Part shown: piece by piece, positions 1-11,875 of the stretch
Position numbering within the stretch: position 1 is the first letter of the stretch
How the letters are laid out: every line of letters starts with the position of its first letter
Assembly (NCBI GenBank): GCA_029834535.1
Contig: JAQMWT010000671.1
Location: 372,001-436,000, forward strand
Direction of reading: 5' to 3'
Origin: Chrysophaeum taylorii
Lineage: Eukaryota; Sar; Pelagophyceae; Pelagomonadales; Pelagomonadaceae
DNA length: 64,000 nt
Notes under the pieces: generated by a model
The model's database searches: none
What the model saw: only the letters and a program-made list of their open reading frames with translations
Told to the model about the DNA's origin: nothing
Position numbers and translations under genes: made by a program

Positions 1-3000
1 ACCGCCCAGCCAAGCGCGAGACCAACTGCAACGCCATCGGCAGTGCCGAGTGCGATACCATCGGCAGTGCCGAGCGCGATACCATCGGCCGTGCCTTCTG
101 CGACTCCATCTTCGGTGCCTTCGGCTCTGCCGTCACTCATGCCGTCGGATGCCCCGACAGTCCTCCCAACCGCCTCTCCAACGGGCTCGCCGTCGGCGGC
201 GCCCTCTGGGCTGCCGACAGGTGCGCCATCTGCACGGCCTTCATCGATGCCGAGCAGGTCACCTTTGAGTACTCCTACAGCAGCACCAACCGCCCAGCCA
301 AGCGCGAGACCAACTGCAACGCCATCGGCAGTGCCGAGCGCGATACCATCGGCAGTGCCGAGCGCGATACCATCGGCCGTGCCTTCTGCGACTCCATCTT
401 CGGTGCCTTCGGCGCTGCCGTCACTCATGCCGTCGGATGCCCCGACAGTCCTTCCAACCGCCTCTCCGACGGGCTCGCCGTCGGCGGCGCCCTCTGGGCT
501 GCCGACAGGTGCGCCATCTGCACGGCCTTCATCGATGCCGAGCAGCTCACCTTTGAGTACTCCTACAGCAGCACCAACCGCCCAGCCAAGCGCGAGACCA
601 ACTGCAACGCCATCAGCAGTGCCGAGCGCGATACCATCGGCCGTGCCTTCTGCGACTCCATCTTCGGTGCCTTCGGCGCTGCCGTCACTCATGCCGTCGG
701 ATGCCCCGACAGTCCTTCCAACCGCCTCACCGACGGGCTCGCCGTCGGCGGCGCCCTCTGGGCTGCCGACAGGTGCGCCATCTGCACGGCCTTCATCGAT
801 GCCGAGTAGCTCACCTTTGAGTAGTCCGACAGCAGCACCAACCGCCCAGCCAAGCGCAAGACCAACTGCAACGCCATCAGTAGTGCCGAGTGCGATACCA
901 TCGGCAGTGCCAAGCGCTATACCATCGGCAGTGCCGAGCGCGATACCATCGGCAGTGCCTTCTGCGACTCCATCTTCGGTGCCTTCGGCGCTGCCGTCAC
1001 TCATGCCGTCAGATGCCCCGACAGTCCTTCCAACTGCCTCTCCGACGGGCTCGCCGTCGGCGGCGCCCTCTGGACTGCCGACAGGTGCGCCATCTGCACG
1101 GCCTTCATCGATGCCGAGCAGCGCACCCTTGAGCACTCCGACAGTAGCACCAACCGTCCAGCCAAGCGCGAGACCAACTGCAACGCCATCGGCAGTGCCG
1201 AGCGCGATACCATCGGCAGTGCCTTCTGCGACTCCATCTTCGGCGCCTTCGGCTCTGCCGTCACTCATGCCGTCGGATGCCCCGACAGTCCTCCCAACCG
1301 CCTCTCCGACGGGCTCGCCGTCGGCGGCGCCCTCTGGGCTGCCGACAGGTGCGCCATCTGCACGGCCTTCATCGATGCCGAGCAGGTCACCTTTGAGTAC
1401 TCCTACAGCAGCACCAACCGCCCAGCCAAGCGCGAGACCAACTGCAACGCCATCGGCAGTGCCGAGCGCGATACCATCGGCCGTGCCTTCTGCGACTCCA
1501 TCTTCGGTGCCTTCGGCGCTGCCGTCACTCATGCCGTCGGATGCCCCGACAGTCCTTCCAACCGCCTCTCCGACGGGCTCGCCGTCGGCGGCGCCCTCTG
1601 GGCTGCCGACAGGTGCGCCATCTGCACGGCCTTCATCGATGCCGAGCAGCTCACCTTTGAGTACTCCTACAGCAGCACCAACCGCCCAGCCAAGCGCGAG
1701 ACCAACTGCAACGCCATCGGCAGTGCCGAGCGCGATACCATCGGCAGTGCCGAGCGCGATACCATCGGCAGTGCCGAGCGTGATACCATCGGCCGTGCCT
1801 TCTGCGACTCCATCTTCGGTGCCTTCGGCGCTGCCGTCACTCATGCCGTCGGATGCCCCGACAGTCCTTCCAACCGCCTCTCCGACGGGCTCGCCGTCGG
1901 CGGCGCCCTCTGGGCTGCCGACAGGTGCGCCATCTGCACGGCCTTCATCGATGCCGAGCAGCTCACCTTTGAGTACTCCTACAGCAGCACCAACCGCCCA
2001 GCCAAGCGCGAGACCAACTGCAACGCCATCGGCAGTGCCGAGTGCGATACCATCGGCAGTGCCGAGCGCGATACCATCGGCCGTGCCTTCTGCGACTCCA
2101 TCTTCGGTGCCTTCGGCGCTGCCGTCACTCATGCCGTCGGATGCCCCGACAGTCCTTCCAACCGCCTCTCCGACGGGCTCGCCGTCGGCGGCGCCCTCTG
2201 GGCTGCCGACAGGTGCGCCATCTGCACGGCCTTCATCGATGCCGAGCAGCTCACCTTTGAGTACTCCTACAGCAGCACCAACCGCCCAGCCAAGCGCGAG
2301 ACCAACTGCAACGCCATCGGCAGTGCCGAGTGCGATACCATCGGCAGTGCCGAGCGCGATACCATCGGCCGTGCCTTCTGCGACTCCATCTTCGGTGCCT
2401 TCGGCGCTGCCGTCACTCATGCCGTCGGATGCCCCGACAGTCCTTCCAACCGCCTCTCCGACGGGCTCGCCGTCGGCGGCGCCCTCTGGGCTGCCGACAG
2501 GTGCGCCATCTGCACGGCCTTCATCGATGCCGAGCAGCTCACCTTTGAGTACTCCTACAGTAGCACCAACCGCCCAGCCAAGCGCGAGACCAACTGCAAC
2601 GCCATCGGCAGTGCCGAGTGCGATACCATCGGCAGTGCCGAGCGCGATACCATCGGCCGTGCCTTCTGCGACTCCATCTTCGGTGCCTTCGGCGCTGCCG
2701 TCACTCATGCCGTCGGATGCCCCGACAGTCCTTCCCACCGCCTCTCCGACGGGCTCGCCGTCGGCGGCGCCCTCTGGGCTGCCGACAGGTGCGCCATCTG
2801 CACGGCCTTCATCGATGCCGAGCAGCTCACCTTTGAGTACTCCTACAGCAGCACCAACCGCCCAGCCAAGCGCGAGACCAACTGCAACGCCATCGGCAGT
2901 GCCGAGTGCGATACCATCGGCAGTGCCGAGCGCGATACCATCGGCCGTGCCTTCTGCGACTCCATCTTCGGCGCCTTCGGCTCTGCCGTCACTCATGCCG

Positions 3001-3400
3001 TCGGATGCCCCGACAGTCCTCCCAACCGCCTCTCCAACGGGCTCGCCGTCGGCGGCGCCCTCTGGACTGCCGACAGGTGCGCCATCTGCACGGCCTTCAT
3101 CGATGCCGAGTAGCTCACCTTTGAGTAGTCCGACAGCAGCACCAACCGCCCAGCCAAGCGCAAGACCAACTGCAACGCCATCGGCAGTGCCGAGCGCGAT
3201 ACCATCGGCAGTGCCGAGCGCTATACCATCGGCAGTGCCGAGCGCGATACCATCGGCCGTGCCTTCTGCGAATCCATCTTCGGTGCCTTCGGCGCTGCCG
3301 TCACTCATTCCGTCGGATGCCCCGACAGTCCTTCCAACTGCCTCTCCGACGGGCTCGCCGTCGGCGGCGCCCTCTGGACTGCCGACAGGTGTGCCATCTG
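1..3400 (+). repeat. Nested tandem array: 264-312 bp units with 24-bp sub-repeats
   Basis: Twelve units carrying the core LPSLMPSDAPTVLPTASPT follow one another. Units begin at 1, 289, 577 and 841, giving lengths of 288, 288 and 264 bp, and four consecutive copies between about 2042 and 2906 are exactly 288 bp apart. The length differences come from gain or loss of a 24-bp sub-repeat encoding PSAIPSAV. The twelfth unit is the most diverged and passes into irregular Pro-Ser repeats that continue to about 5480. All length changes are multiples of three, so the frame is kept. Confidence 0.95.
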
Positions 3401-6400
3401 CTCAGCCTTCCTTGATGCCGAGCCGCGTGCCTACGAGTACGTCGACAGCATCACCGACTGGTCGCCCAAGCGCAAGTCCAACTGCAACGCCATCAGCTCT
3501 GCCAAGCGCAATGCCGTCAGCTGCACCGTCTTCTACTCCATCGTCCGGGCCTTCCTCGCTGCCTTCGTCCATGCCATCGAGTGCCTCGACTGCGGGACCT
3601 TCCGCGTTGCCGAGCGCGAGCCCGACGATGGCACCCTCTGAACTGCCGACAGCTGCGCCATCTGCGCGGCCTTCCTCGACGCCGAGTAGCGCGCCTTCGA
3701 GCGCGCCGACAGCAGCACCATCCGCGCAACCTACCGCTTTCCCATCAGGGACGCCATCTGCTGCACCGACAGCCGTTCCGAGTGCGCAGCCATCTTCGAA
3801 GCCAAGCACTGCGCCGAGTGGTGTGCCGACAGCAGCACCAACTGCGTATCCAACCGCGAGCCCGACAGCCGAACCGTCCGCATCGCCGAGCGCGAAACCG
3901 TCAGACGTGCCGTCTTCCACTCCATCGTCCGGGCCTTCGTTGCTACCGTCGTTCATGCCGTCGAGTGCTCCGACAGTAGCACCAACGCCGTTGCCGAGCA
4001 CAGGCCCGACGGTGGCACCGTCTCGATCACCGACGGCTATTCCAAGCGCTCAGCCATCCTCGACGCCAAGCAGTGCGCCTTCAACCTCGCCGACAGTGAA
4101 ACCAACTTCGCAGCCCAGCACGATTCCAACTGCAAAGCCGTCGACGCTGCCGAGCGCGATACCGTCAGCTGTGCCCTCTTCAATGCCGAGCAGCGCACCG
4201 AGTAGTGCGCCAACGGCGGCACCGACATTATCTCCGAGCGCGAGCCCGACAACAACACCGTCTGCGTTGCCGAGCGCGATGCCGTCAACCGCGCCGTCTT
4301 CGATGCCCAGCAGCGCACCAAGTACTGCGCCGTCGTCTGCACCGACATCATCTCCGAGTGCGAGTCCAACTGCAAGGCCGTCGGCGTTGCCGAGCGCGAT
4401 TCCATCAGCCGCGCCATCGTCTACTCCGACAAGTGCTCCTTCAACGCGACCATCTTCAACGCCGACGAGCGCGCCCACAGCACGGCCAAGTACGAAACCG
4501 ACAGCGACCCCGTCCGGTTCTCCGACAACTGCACCATCTGCGCGGCCTTCCTCGACGCCAAGCGGTGCGCCCACAAGTGTGCCGACTTCATGTCCGTCGG
4601 CAGTACCGAGCGAACACCCTACTATACGTCCGACATTGCTGCCGAGCGGTGTGCCGTCGGTCGCTCCGTCGTCGGCACCATCGAGTGCGCCAACCCCGAG
4701 TCCAACGAGTCGTCCATCAGTGTTGCCGTCCTCAAAGCCGACAAGCGTGCCGTCGGTCGCTCCGTCGTCGGCACCGTCGAATGCGCCAAGTGCGAGTCCA
4801 ACGGCTCGTCCATCAGCGCTGCCGTCCTCAACGCCGTCGGGCGAGCCGTCAGCCGCTCCGTCGTCGGCACCGTCGAATGCGCCAAGTGCGAGTCCAACGG
4901 CTCGTCCAACAGCGCTGCCGTCCTCAACGCCGACGGCTGTGCCGTCGGCCGCGCCGTCGTCGGCACCGTCTAGTTTTCCGTCGGCGACGCCGAGTTCGCT
5001 TCCAACATCGGCGCCGACATATGTGCCGTCGAGTGCACCCTCGACTTTACCGACCCCAGTGCCGAGCTACCTGCCGACGTCAGTACCAACAAGAACGCCG
5101 ACGCCAGAGCCAACAAGAACGCCGACGCCAGTGCCGAGCTTCCAACCTACACCAATGCCAACGAGAGCGCCCTCGGCTTTACCGACGCCAGTGCCGAGCT
5201 TCCAGCCGACGTCAGTGCCAACGAAAACGCCGACGCCAGTGCCGAGCTTCCAGCCGATGCCTGTACCGAGCTTCCAGCCGACGCCAATGCCAACGCGAGC
5301 GCCGACACCAATGCCAAGCTTCCAGCCAACAGAAATGCCGAGCTTCCAGCCGTCGTCAATGCCGAGCTTCCAGCCTTCGTCAGTGCCAACATTCCAGCCC
5401 TCGTCCGTGCCGAGCTTCGAGCCATACTCAATGCCGAGCTTCCAGCCCTCGCAAATGCCAAGCTTCGAGCTCTCCTCAGGGCCGATGCCGTCGTCCATGC
5501 CGAGTCGCTTGCCGCTGATTGTGCCCGCCGTCGGGGGAATCGTCTCCATGCCAACGAGCGAAATGCCGAGCCCCGCGCCGAGCGTCGGGGGATCAACAAG
5601 CTCAATGCCGAGTCCCGCGCCGAGTTCCACGGGTTCTATGAGCTTAATGCCAAGCCCAGCGCCGAGCGGATGGAGCGCGTGCGAGGGCGTGGTGAACCGC
5701 GTGGAGATCGGTCCGTCGCGACTTGTCGCAAACAATCTCAATGGACTCGGGCCTCGAAAAGGCGGCGATGATGTTCTGAAATTCGATGGCGTGTCCGAGG
5801 ACGTCGATCTGACTGTGTCGGCGATTGAGTACGAGGCTTCGAACTCGTCGTTCAACGGGAAACTCGGGGAGTTTGGGCAAATAAACGTGGCAGCGAACAC
5901 GACGGCTGTTTTAGATTTCCGCCTCAGCGAAGAACTGACGAAGTTCGTGCTTACGATTTATGATATAGATCAAGACCAGCGCCAGAGGGAGCAGCTCTGC
6001 GTCGACAATATTGACGAATATGTGGTGGGCGAAAGCACCACCCTCGATGTCGAGCACAGATCCCACGCGTGCGACGGCTCGGAGGGTAGCTCGGTTACGT
6101 TCACTTCGACGCAGCCTGGCTACCTCTGCGACAATCCTACGAGTTCTGAACTCGAGCCAGTCACGTGCGCCGAATGCGAGCAGTGTACACCGGAGAACGC
6201 GGATGAGTTTCCGATTGATCAGGGGAGTCGCACAGTATTATTGGCATTCCAGCGGACACAGAGCATCCGAATCTATTTGACGGTCCTGTGCGAAACCGAG
6301 TGCGCAAGAAAAGACGGTCTCCCCCGTGGCCGTAACTTTTTGTTTGGAGGTGAATCCTCGCTGTGCGCGTGGCCAACACCAGCGCCGACGACTGTGCCAA

Positions 6401-9400
6401 CGTTAGCGCCGTGGGATCCTTGCGTCTCGGTAGCGGACGATCCGGACATCCAGCGCGCCGCGCTCACATCAAACAACCTTGGAGGTCAAGGCCCGCGTGC
6501 GGGCGAGGCTGCAATGAGGTTTTCGGGTGTCATGACCGGCGTCGATCTTGTGGTGACAGCCTCAGAGTACCAAGCTGCCAACGCTTCTTTCAACGGGAAG
6601 TGGCAGGGGCAGTTCGCTCAGATCAACGTCGCCGCGAACACGACGGCGTACCTCACCTTTGAGTTCACCGAAGAGCTGTCTGACTTCGTGCTCACGTTTT
6701 ACGACTTGGACGTTGACCGCAAGCAGAAGGAACAGCTGTGCGTATCGGCGGACGCGTACGTGCTGAGGGACACGACATCTCTTTTAGTGGAAGATGTCGA
6801 GTGTGGGCGGCAATTCACTGCGACGGCACCCGGATTTCTCTGCGATAACCCGACGGAGGATCTTAGCCTTGTCACTTGCGACGAGTGCGAGCAGTGCAAC
6901 GCGGAGAACGAAATCTTTTTTCCCATCGACCTCTCCGAGCGTGCCGTGATGATCGGGTTCGAAAAAACCAAGTCTTTCGACCTGGCGCTCACAGTCTTGT
7001 GCGAGGAGGACTGCGAAGGAAGGGGCCGCAACTTTCTCTTCGGCGGCCAATCCGCGCTTTGCGCGTGGCCATCGCCGGCGCCGACGACTGTGCCAACGCC
7101 TGACCCTTGGGATCCTTGCGTCTCGGTAGCGGACGATCCGGACATCCAGCCCGCCGCGCTCACATCAAACAACCTTGGAGGTCAAGGCCCGCGTGCGGGC
7201 GAGGCTGCAATGAGGTTTTCGGGTGTCATGACCGGCGTCGATCTTGTGGTGACAGCCTCAGAGTACCAAGCTGCCAACGCTTCTTTTAACGGGAAGTGGC
7301 ACGGGCAGTTCGCTCAGATCAACGTCGCCGCGAACACGACGGCGTACCTCACCTTTGAGTTCACCGAAGAGCTGTCTGACTTCGTGCTCACGTTTTACGA
7401 CTTGGACGTTGACCGCAAGCAGAAGGAACAGCTGTGCGTATCGGCGGACGCGTACGTGCTGAGGGACACGACATCTCTTTTAGTGGAAGACGTCGAGTGT
7501 GGGCGACAATTCACTGCGACGGCACCCGGATTTCTCTGCGATAACCCGACGGAGGATCTTAGCCTTGTCACTTGCGACGAGTGTGAGCAGTGCAACGCGG
7601 AGAACGAAATCCTTTTTCCCATCGACCTCTCCGAGCGTGCCGTAATGATCGGGTTCGAAAAAACCAAGTCTTTCGACCTGGCGCTCACAGTCTTGTGCGA
7701 GGAGGACTGCGAAGGAAGGGGCCGCAACTTTCTCTTCGGCGGCCAATCCGCGCTTTGCGCGTGGCCATCGCCGGCGCCGACAACTGTGCCAACGCCTGAC
7801 CCTTGGGATCCTTGCGTCTCGGTAGCGGACGATCCGGACATCCAGCCCGCCGCGCTCACATCAAACAACCTTGGAGGTCAAGGCCCGCGTGCGGGCGAGG
7901 CTGCAATGAGGTTTTCGGGTGTCATGACTGGCGTCGATCTTGTGGTGACAGCCTCAGAGTACCAAGCTGCCAACGCTTCTTTTAACGGGAAATGGCACGG
8001 GCAGTTCGCTCAGATCAACGTCGCCGCGAACACGACGGCGTACCTCACCTTTGAGTTCACCGAAGAGCTGTCTGACTTCGTGCTCACGTTTTACGACTTG
8101 GACGTTGACCGCAAGCAGAAGGAACAGCTGTGCGTATCGGCGGACGCGTACGTGCTGAGGGATACGACATCTCTTTTAGTGGAAGATGTCGAGTGTGGGC
8201 GGCAATTCACTGCGACGGCACCCGGATTTCTCTGCGATAACCCGACGGAGGATCTTAGCCTTGTCACTTGCGACGAGTGTGAGCAGTGCAACGCGGAGAA
8301 CGAAATCTTTTTTCCCATCGACCTCTCCGAGCGTGCCGTGATGATCGGGTTCGAAAAAACCAAGTCTTTCGACCTGGCGCTCACAGTCTTGTGCGAGGAG
8401 GACTGCGAAGGAAGGGGCCGCAACTTTCTCTTCGGCGGCCAATCCGCGCTTTGCGCGTGGCCATCGCCGGCGCCGACGACTGTGCCAACGCCTGACCCTT
8501 GGGATCCTTGCGTCTCGGTAGCGGACGATCCGGACATCCAGCCCGCCGCGCTCACATCAAACAACCTTGGAGGTCAAGGCCCGCGTGCGGGCGAGGCTGC
8601 AATGAGGTTTTCGGGTGTCATGACTGGCGTCGATCTTGTGGTGACAGCCTCAGAGTACCAAGCTGCCAACGCTTCTTTTAACGGGAAATGGCACGGGCAG
8701 TTCGCTCAGATCAACGTCGCCGCGAACACGACGGCGTACCTCACCTTTGAGTTCACCGAAGAGCTGTCTGACTTCGTGCTCACGTTTTACGACTTGGACG
8801 TTGACCGCAAGCAGAAGGAACAGCTGTGCGTATCGGCGGACGCGTACGTGCTGAGGATACGACATCTCTTTTAGTGGAAGATGTCGAGTGTGGGCGGCAA
8901 TTCACTGCGACGGCACCCGGATTTCTCTGCGATAACCCGACGGAGGATCTTAGCCTTGTCACTTGCGACGAGTGTGAGCAGTGCAACGCGGAGAACGAAA
9001 TCTTTTTTCCCATCGACCTCTCCGAGCGTGCCGTGATGATCGGGTTCGAAAAAACCAAGTCTTTCGACCTGGCGCTCACAGTCTTGTGCGAGGAGGACTG
9101 CGAAGGAAGGGGCCGCAACTTTCTCTTCGGCGGCCAATCCGCGCTTTGCGCGTGGCCATCGCCGGCGCCGACGTCGGGGGCGCTCGTGTACGACGCTTCC
9201 GATTCGCTTACGCTCACAACAGACCTGACGTCAGTGAATCTGACTGCGGCCCTGTGCATTTCAGGCGATCCGTGCGCTTCGCGAGTTGAGACGTTCGCCC
9301 GCGGCGTCTACGAGCTCACCCCTCCAACAACGACCCTCGACTTCGGGTACGAGCTTCCTGACCTTCCGCCGGGAATCTACCGCTTCGTCTACTGGTTTTC

Positions 9401-11129
9401 AAGGAGCCGGCGACGCCTTTCGACAGGTATCGCGACGATTCCCGCGGTGATTTCCTCCGATCCCTTCGAAGTCTTCGGGACCCCATCCTCCGTCCCGACG
9501 GTCACGAAGGCGCCGACAGTCACGAAGGCGCCGACGGTCACCACGGCGCCGACGGTCACGACGGCGCCGACGGTCGCGACGGCGCCGGCGGTCGCGATGG
9601 CGCCGGCGGTCACCATGGCGCCGGCGGTCACCATGGCACCGGCGGTCACGATGGCGCCGGCGGTCACGATGGCGCCGACGATGACGTCGTCGCCAACCGT
9701 CACGGCGTCGTCGACGATCTCGACGGCGCCCACTATGACGATATCCCCAAGCGCGAGTCCATCGCCGACGATCGCGCCGACTTGGACTGGGACGGCGTCG
9801 CGAACCGCCACGGTTGCGCCAACAGTCACGCTCACGCCCATAATCACGCCATCATCGACCCTCTTGCCGAGGGCGCCCTTGGTACCAACCGCGAGTCCGA
9901 GCGCGAGCGCGTCACCGACGGCGACGTTCTCGCCGAGTATGACGTTCTCGCCGACAGTCGCGCCGACTTTGACGCTGTCGCCGAGCGTAACGCAATCACC
10001 TAGTATGACTACATTATCGTCGTCCATTACACTGTTACCGAGCACGAATACACCGTCACCGAGCACGACTACTACACTGTCATCGTCGTTGACACTGTCA
10101 CCAAGCACGACAACACCGTCACCAAGCATGACAACACTGTCATCCTCCATGTCACCGTCCCTGTCGCCAAGGATCGTCGACGTTCACAGCAGCAACACGT
10201 CGACGGTGGCACCTGGGAAAAGCTCGAGCAGCCGGTCAAGGCCGTTCAAAGACGCAAGCGTCATCCTTGGCACCATAAAACGACCGTGCCTCGTTTTTGT
10301 CGCCATCGCAACCGTCGGCGCGTGGATTGTTGCGATCTGTTACGGTCAGTACTTCCTCGTGATCGTGGCGCTGGACGCCGCGCTGAACGCGTTGTTTGCG
10401 TGCGCCGAATTTCCGTCGGTACTCGGAATCGTGGCGATCGCTCTGATGTTGCCGCGCGTTTTCCTCGCGCCCTTTCGAGCCAAGCCGTGGCCGCTTTGGA
10501 TTGTGAGCGTCACCCACACCGCGTGGGACCACCGGAGCCGGACTGCGTTGGCAACAGTCCTCTTCGCGACGTCCGGACAGCTTGCGACAAAACTTTTCGC
10601 GTCGTGGACCGCGGTCGCGGGCATTGCCACTAACGTCGTCGTTATTTTCGCGGCTCTCTGCAAGCTATGGCCCTCGCATCAACGAAAACATAGTGTCGAC
10701 GACAACAAGAGCAAACTCATATTCCAGTACGAGGGCCTCGAGGCAGAGAAGCCGCGCGAAACTGAGGAAATGTTCATTTCGGTCTTCGACGACGAAAATA
10801 CCTACAACGACGTCCTTCGCCGATCAACCAACACCCAAGAATCACTAAGAGACACGATTCTCTCCATCGTGGAAGAAGAAAGCGCAGAAGATCCCCGAAC
10901 CTACACAAGCGACCGACCAACCGACATGATTTTGCATTTCACCGAAGAGAAAGGAGAGATCCGTCCTTCCAGAGACTCCTCGAGCAACCAGACCGACATT
11001 ATTGACGACATCTCCATGACCGAAGAAGAAAATGAACCACCTCCCCGAACGTCCCGCTCCTTCCCAACGAAGCCCTGGGGCACCTCGCCCCGCCGCTCGT
11101 GGGCGCAGACCCAACACTCCCCGTGGTAA
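1..11129 (+). CDS. Giant Pro/Ser-repeat surface protein, 5'-partial, one frameshift
   Basis: The reading frame is already open at base 1, so the true start lies left of the window; the GTG at 43 is internal. In order it encodes about 1,830 residues of PSAxPS-type repeats, five copies of a domain of about 232 residues with conserved Cys pairs (CDECEQC, CVS, LCEEDC), a short folded stretch, a Thr/Ala/Pro and Ser/Thr-rich stalk, then about four hydrophobic helices (roughly 10270-10670) and an acidic, Ser-rich tail of about 150 residues ending at TAA 11127-11129. Such Pro/Ser-rich proteins are usually glycosylated cell-surface or wall proteins; that role is inferred. The frame breaks at 8854-8857, where the last domain copy reads GAGGATAC and its sister copies read GAGGGATAC or GAGGGACAC. 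One missing G moves the protein into the frame that continues to 11129. This may be a sequencing or assembly slip in a repeat, or a real mutation. Confidence 0.85.
6412..9171 (+). repeat. Four tandem 696-bp domain repeats
   Basis: Near-identical units start at the TGG of WDPC at 6412, 7108, 7804 and 8500, exactly 696 bp apart, each encoding one domain plus a linker resembling PSPAPTTVPTPDP. A more diverged copy precedes them (about 5674-6411). Differences between the four copies are scattered single bases, so they were duplicated or homogenised recently. The fourth copy carries the one-base deletion at about 8855 and ends without the usual linker. Confidence 0.95.
9495..9680 (+). repeat. 18-bp coding minisatellite (PTVTxA)
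   Basis: About ten copies of an 18-bp unit like CCGACGGTCACGAAGGCG encode repeats of P-T/A-V-T/A-K/T/M-A. They form the start of the Thr-rich stalk between the folded domains and the membrane helices. More irregular TxTxSPT repeats follow to about 10190. Confidence 0.9.
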
Positions 11130-11577
11130 TTTTTTGACACCCTGAACTGTACTGTGTTGTAAAGATAAACGCAAAATTTTTAATGGTGATATCCCCATCT
11201 GATATCCACACTCGAACGACGGAGTTGGTCAATATTAGGAACATCAACGCGTCTGCCATGCTCACGCTCGGCCAACTATCGTCCTTGCGTAATTCGTTGT
11301 TAAGACGCCGCAAGTCGACCGCTGCTCTATAAGCATTGGAAGGAAGCACCAAGCTCAGCTCCCTTCTTTGGCAACATCAAGACGGGAAAACAAAACCCCG
11401 AGAAAAGTGCGCGGGACGAATAATAACTCCGTCGCCGCAACTCCATTCTTCGATCTGAAGTCTCAGACACTCGATCTTTTCCTTTGACAGCCTGTATGAT
11501 GACAATTTGATGTGGGTTTTCTTTCTTCTTTGAATCGCAACACAACTTCCGGAGAATTCACGGGTCTCATCGCGTCG
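11130..11577. other. Intergenic, no gene seen
   Basis: This lies between the plus-strand stop at 11129 and the minus-strand remnant at 11578. Only short uninformative open frames are present; no RNA gene or repeat was recognised. Confidence 0.5.
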
Positions 11578-11870
11578 TCAAAGAAAGCCCAAGAGTACGA
11601 AATAAGATGTTTCATCATCAATTAATTTCTCGTCTTCATCTAGTTCAGGGTGCTCTGTAATGCCCAACTCAGTCATCACCTTCTCGACCTGCGCAACGGT
11701 CGGTGGGATGACCTTCATGCTCTCTTGACCAACCAAGTGAGGAGGCGCCTCAGGCAATGGGCGGCCTTGTTCGGCGCGTCCGCCCACGGAATATCATACT
11801 TATCGAAGTATGCAGGCCGCCCTTGCGACGCGCGTTCATCTTCAGCATTCGTAGAAGTCGTTTGGTTTCT
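11578..11870 (-). pseudogene. Coding remnant downstream of the methyltransferase
   Basis: On the minus strand two overlapping frames give protein-like sequence: KYDIPWADAPNKA in one, then VIPPTVAQVEKVMTELGI and ITEHPELDEDEKLIDDETS in the other. A frameshift near 11770 separates them. I do not recognise the family. It lies just 3' of the methyltransferase remnant on the same strand, so it may be part of the same gene or element. Confidence 0.35.
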
Positions 11871-11875
11871 CTGCA

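Noticed and set aside
3402-5900. Long open frames opposite or overlapping the Pro/Ser array (Gly/Val-rich minus-strand, Arg-rich plus-strand)
   Set aside because: They exist only because the repeats are low in stop codons in several frames; their composition is a direct mirror of the Pro/Ser codons.
6699-9259. Repeated minus-strand frames of about 157 residues opposite the 696-bp repeats
   Set aside because: Identical shadows of each domain copy; the plus strand carries the Cys-patterned, cell-surface-like domain.
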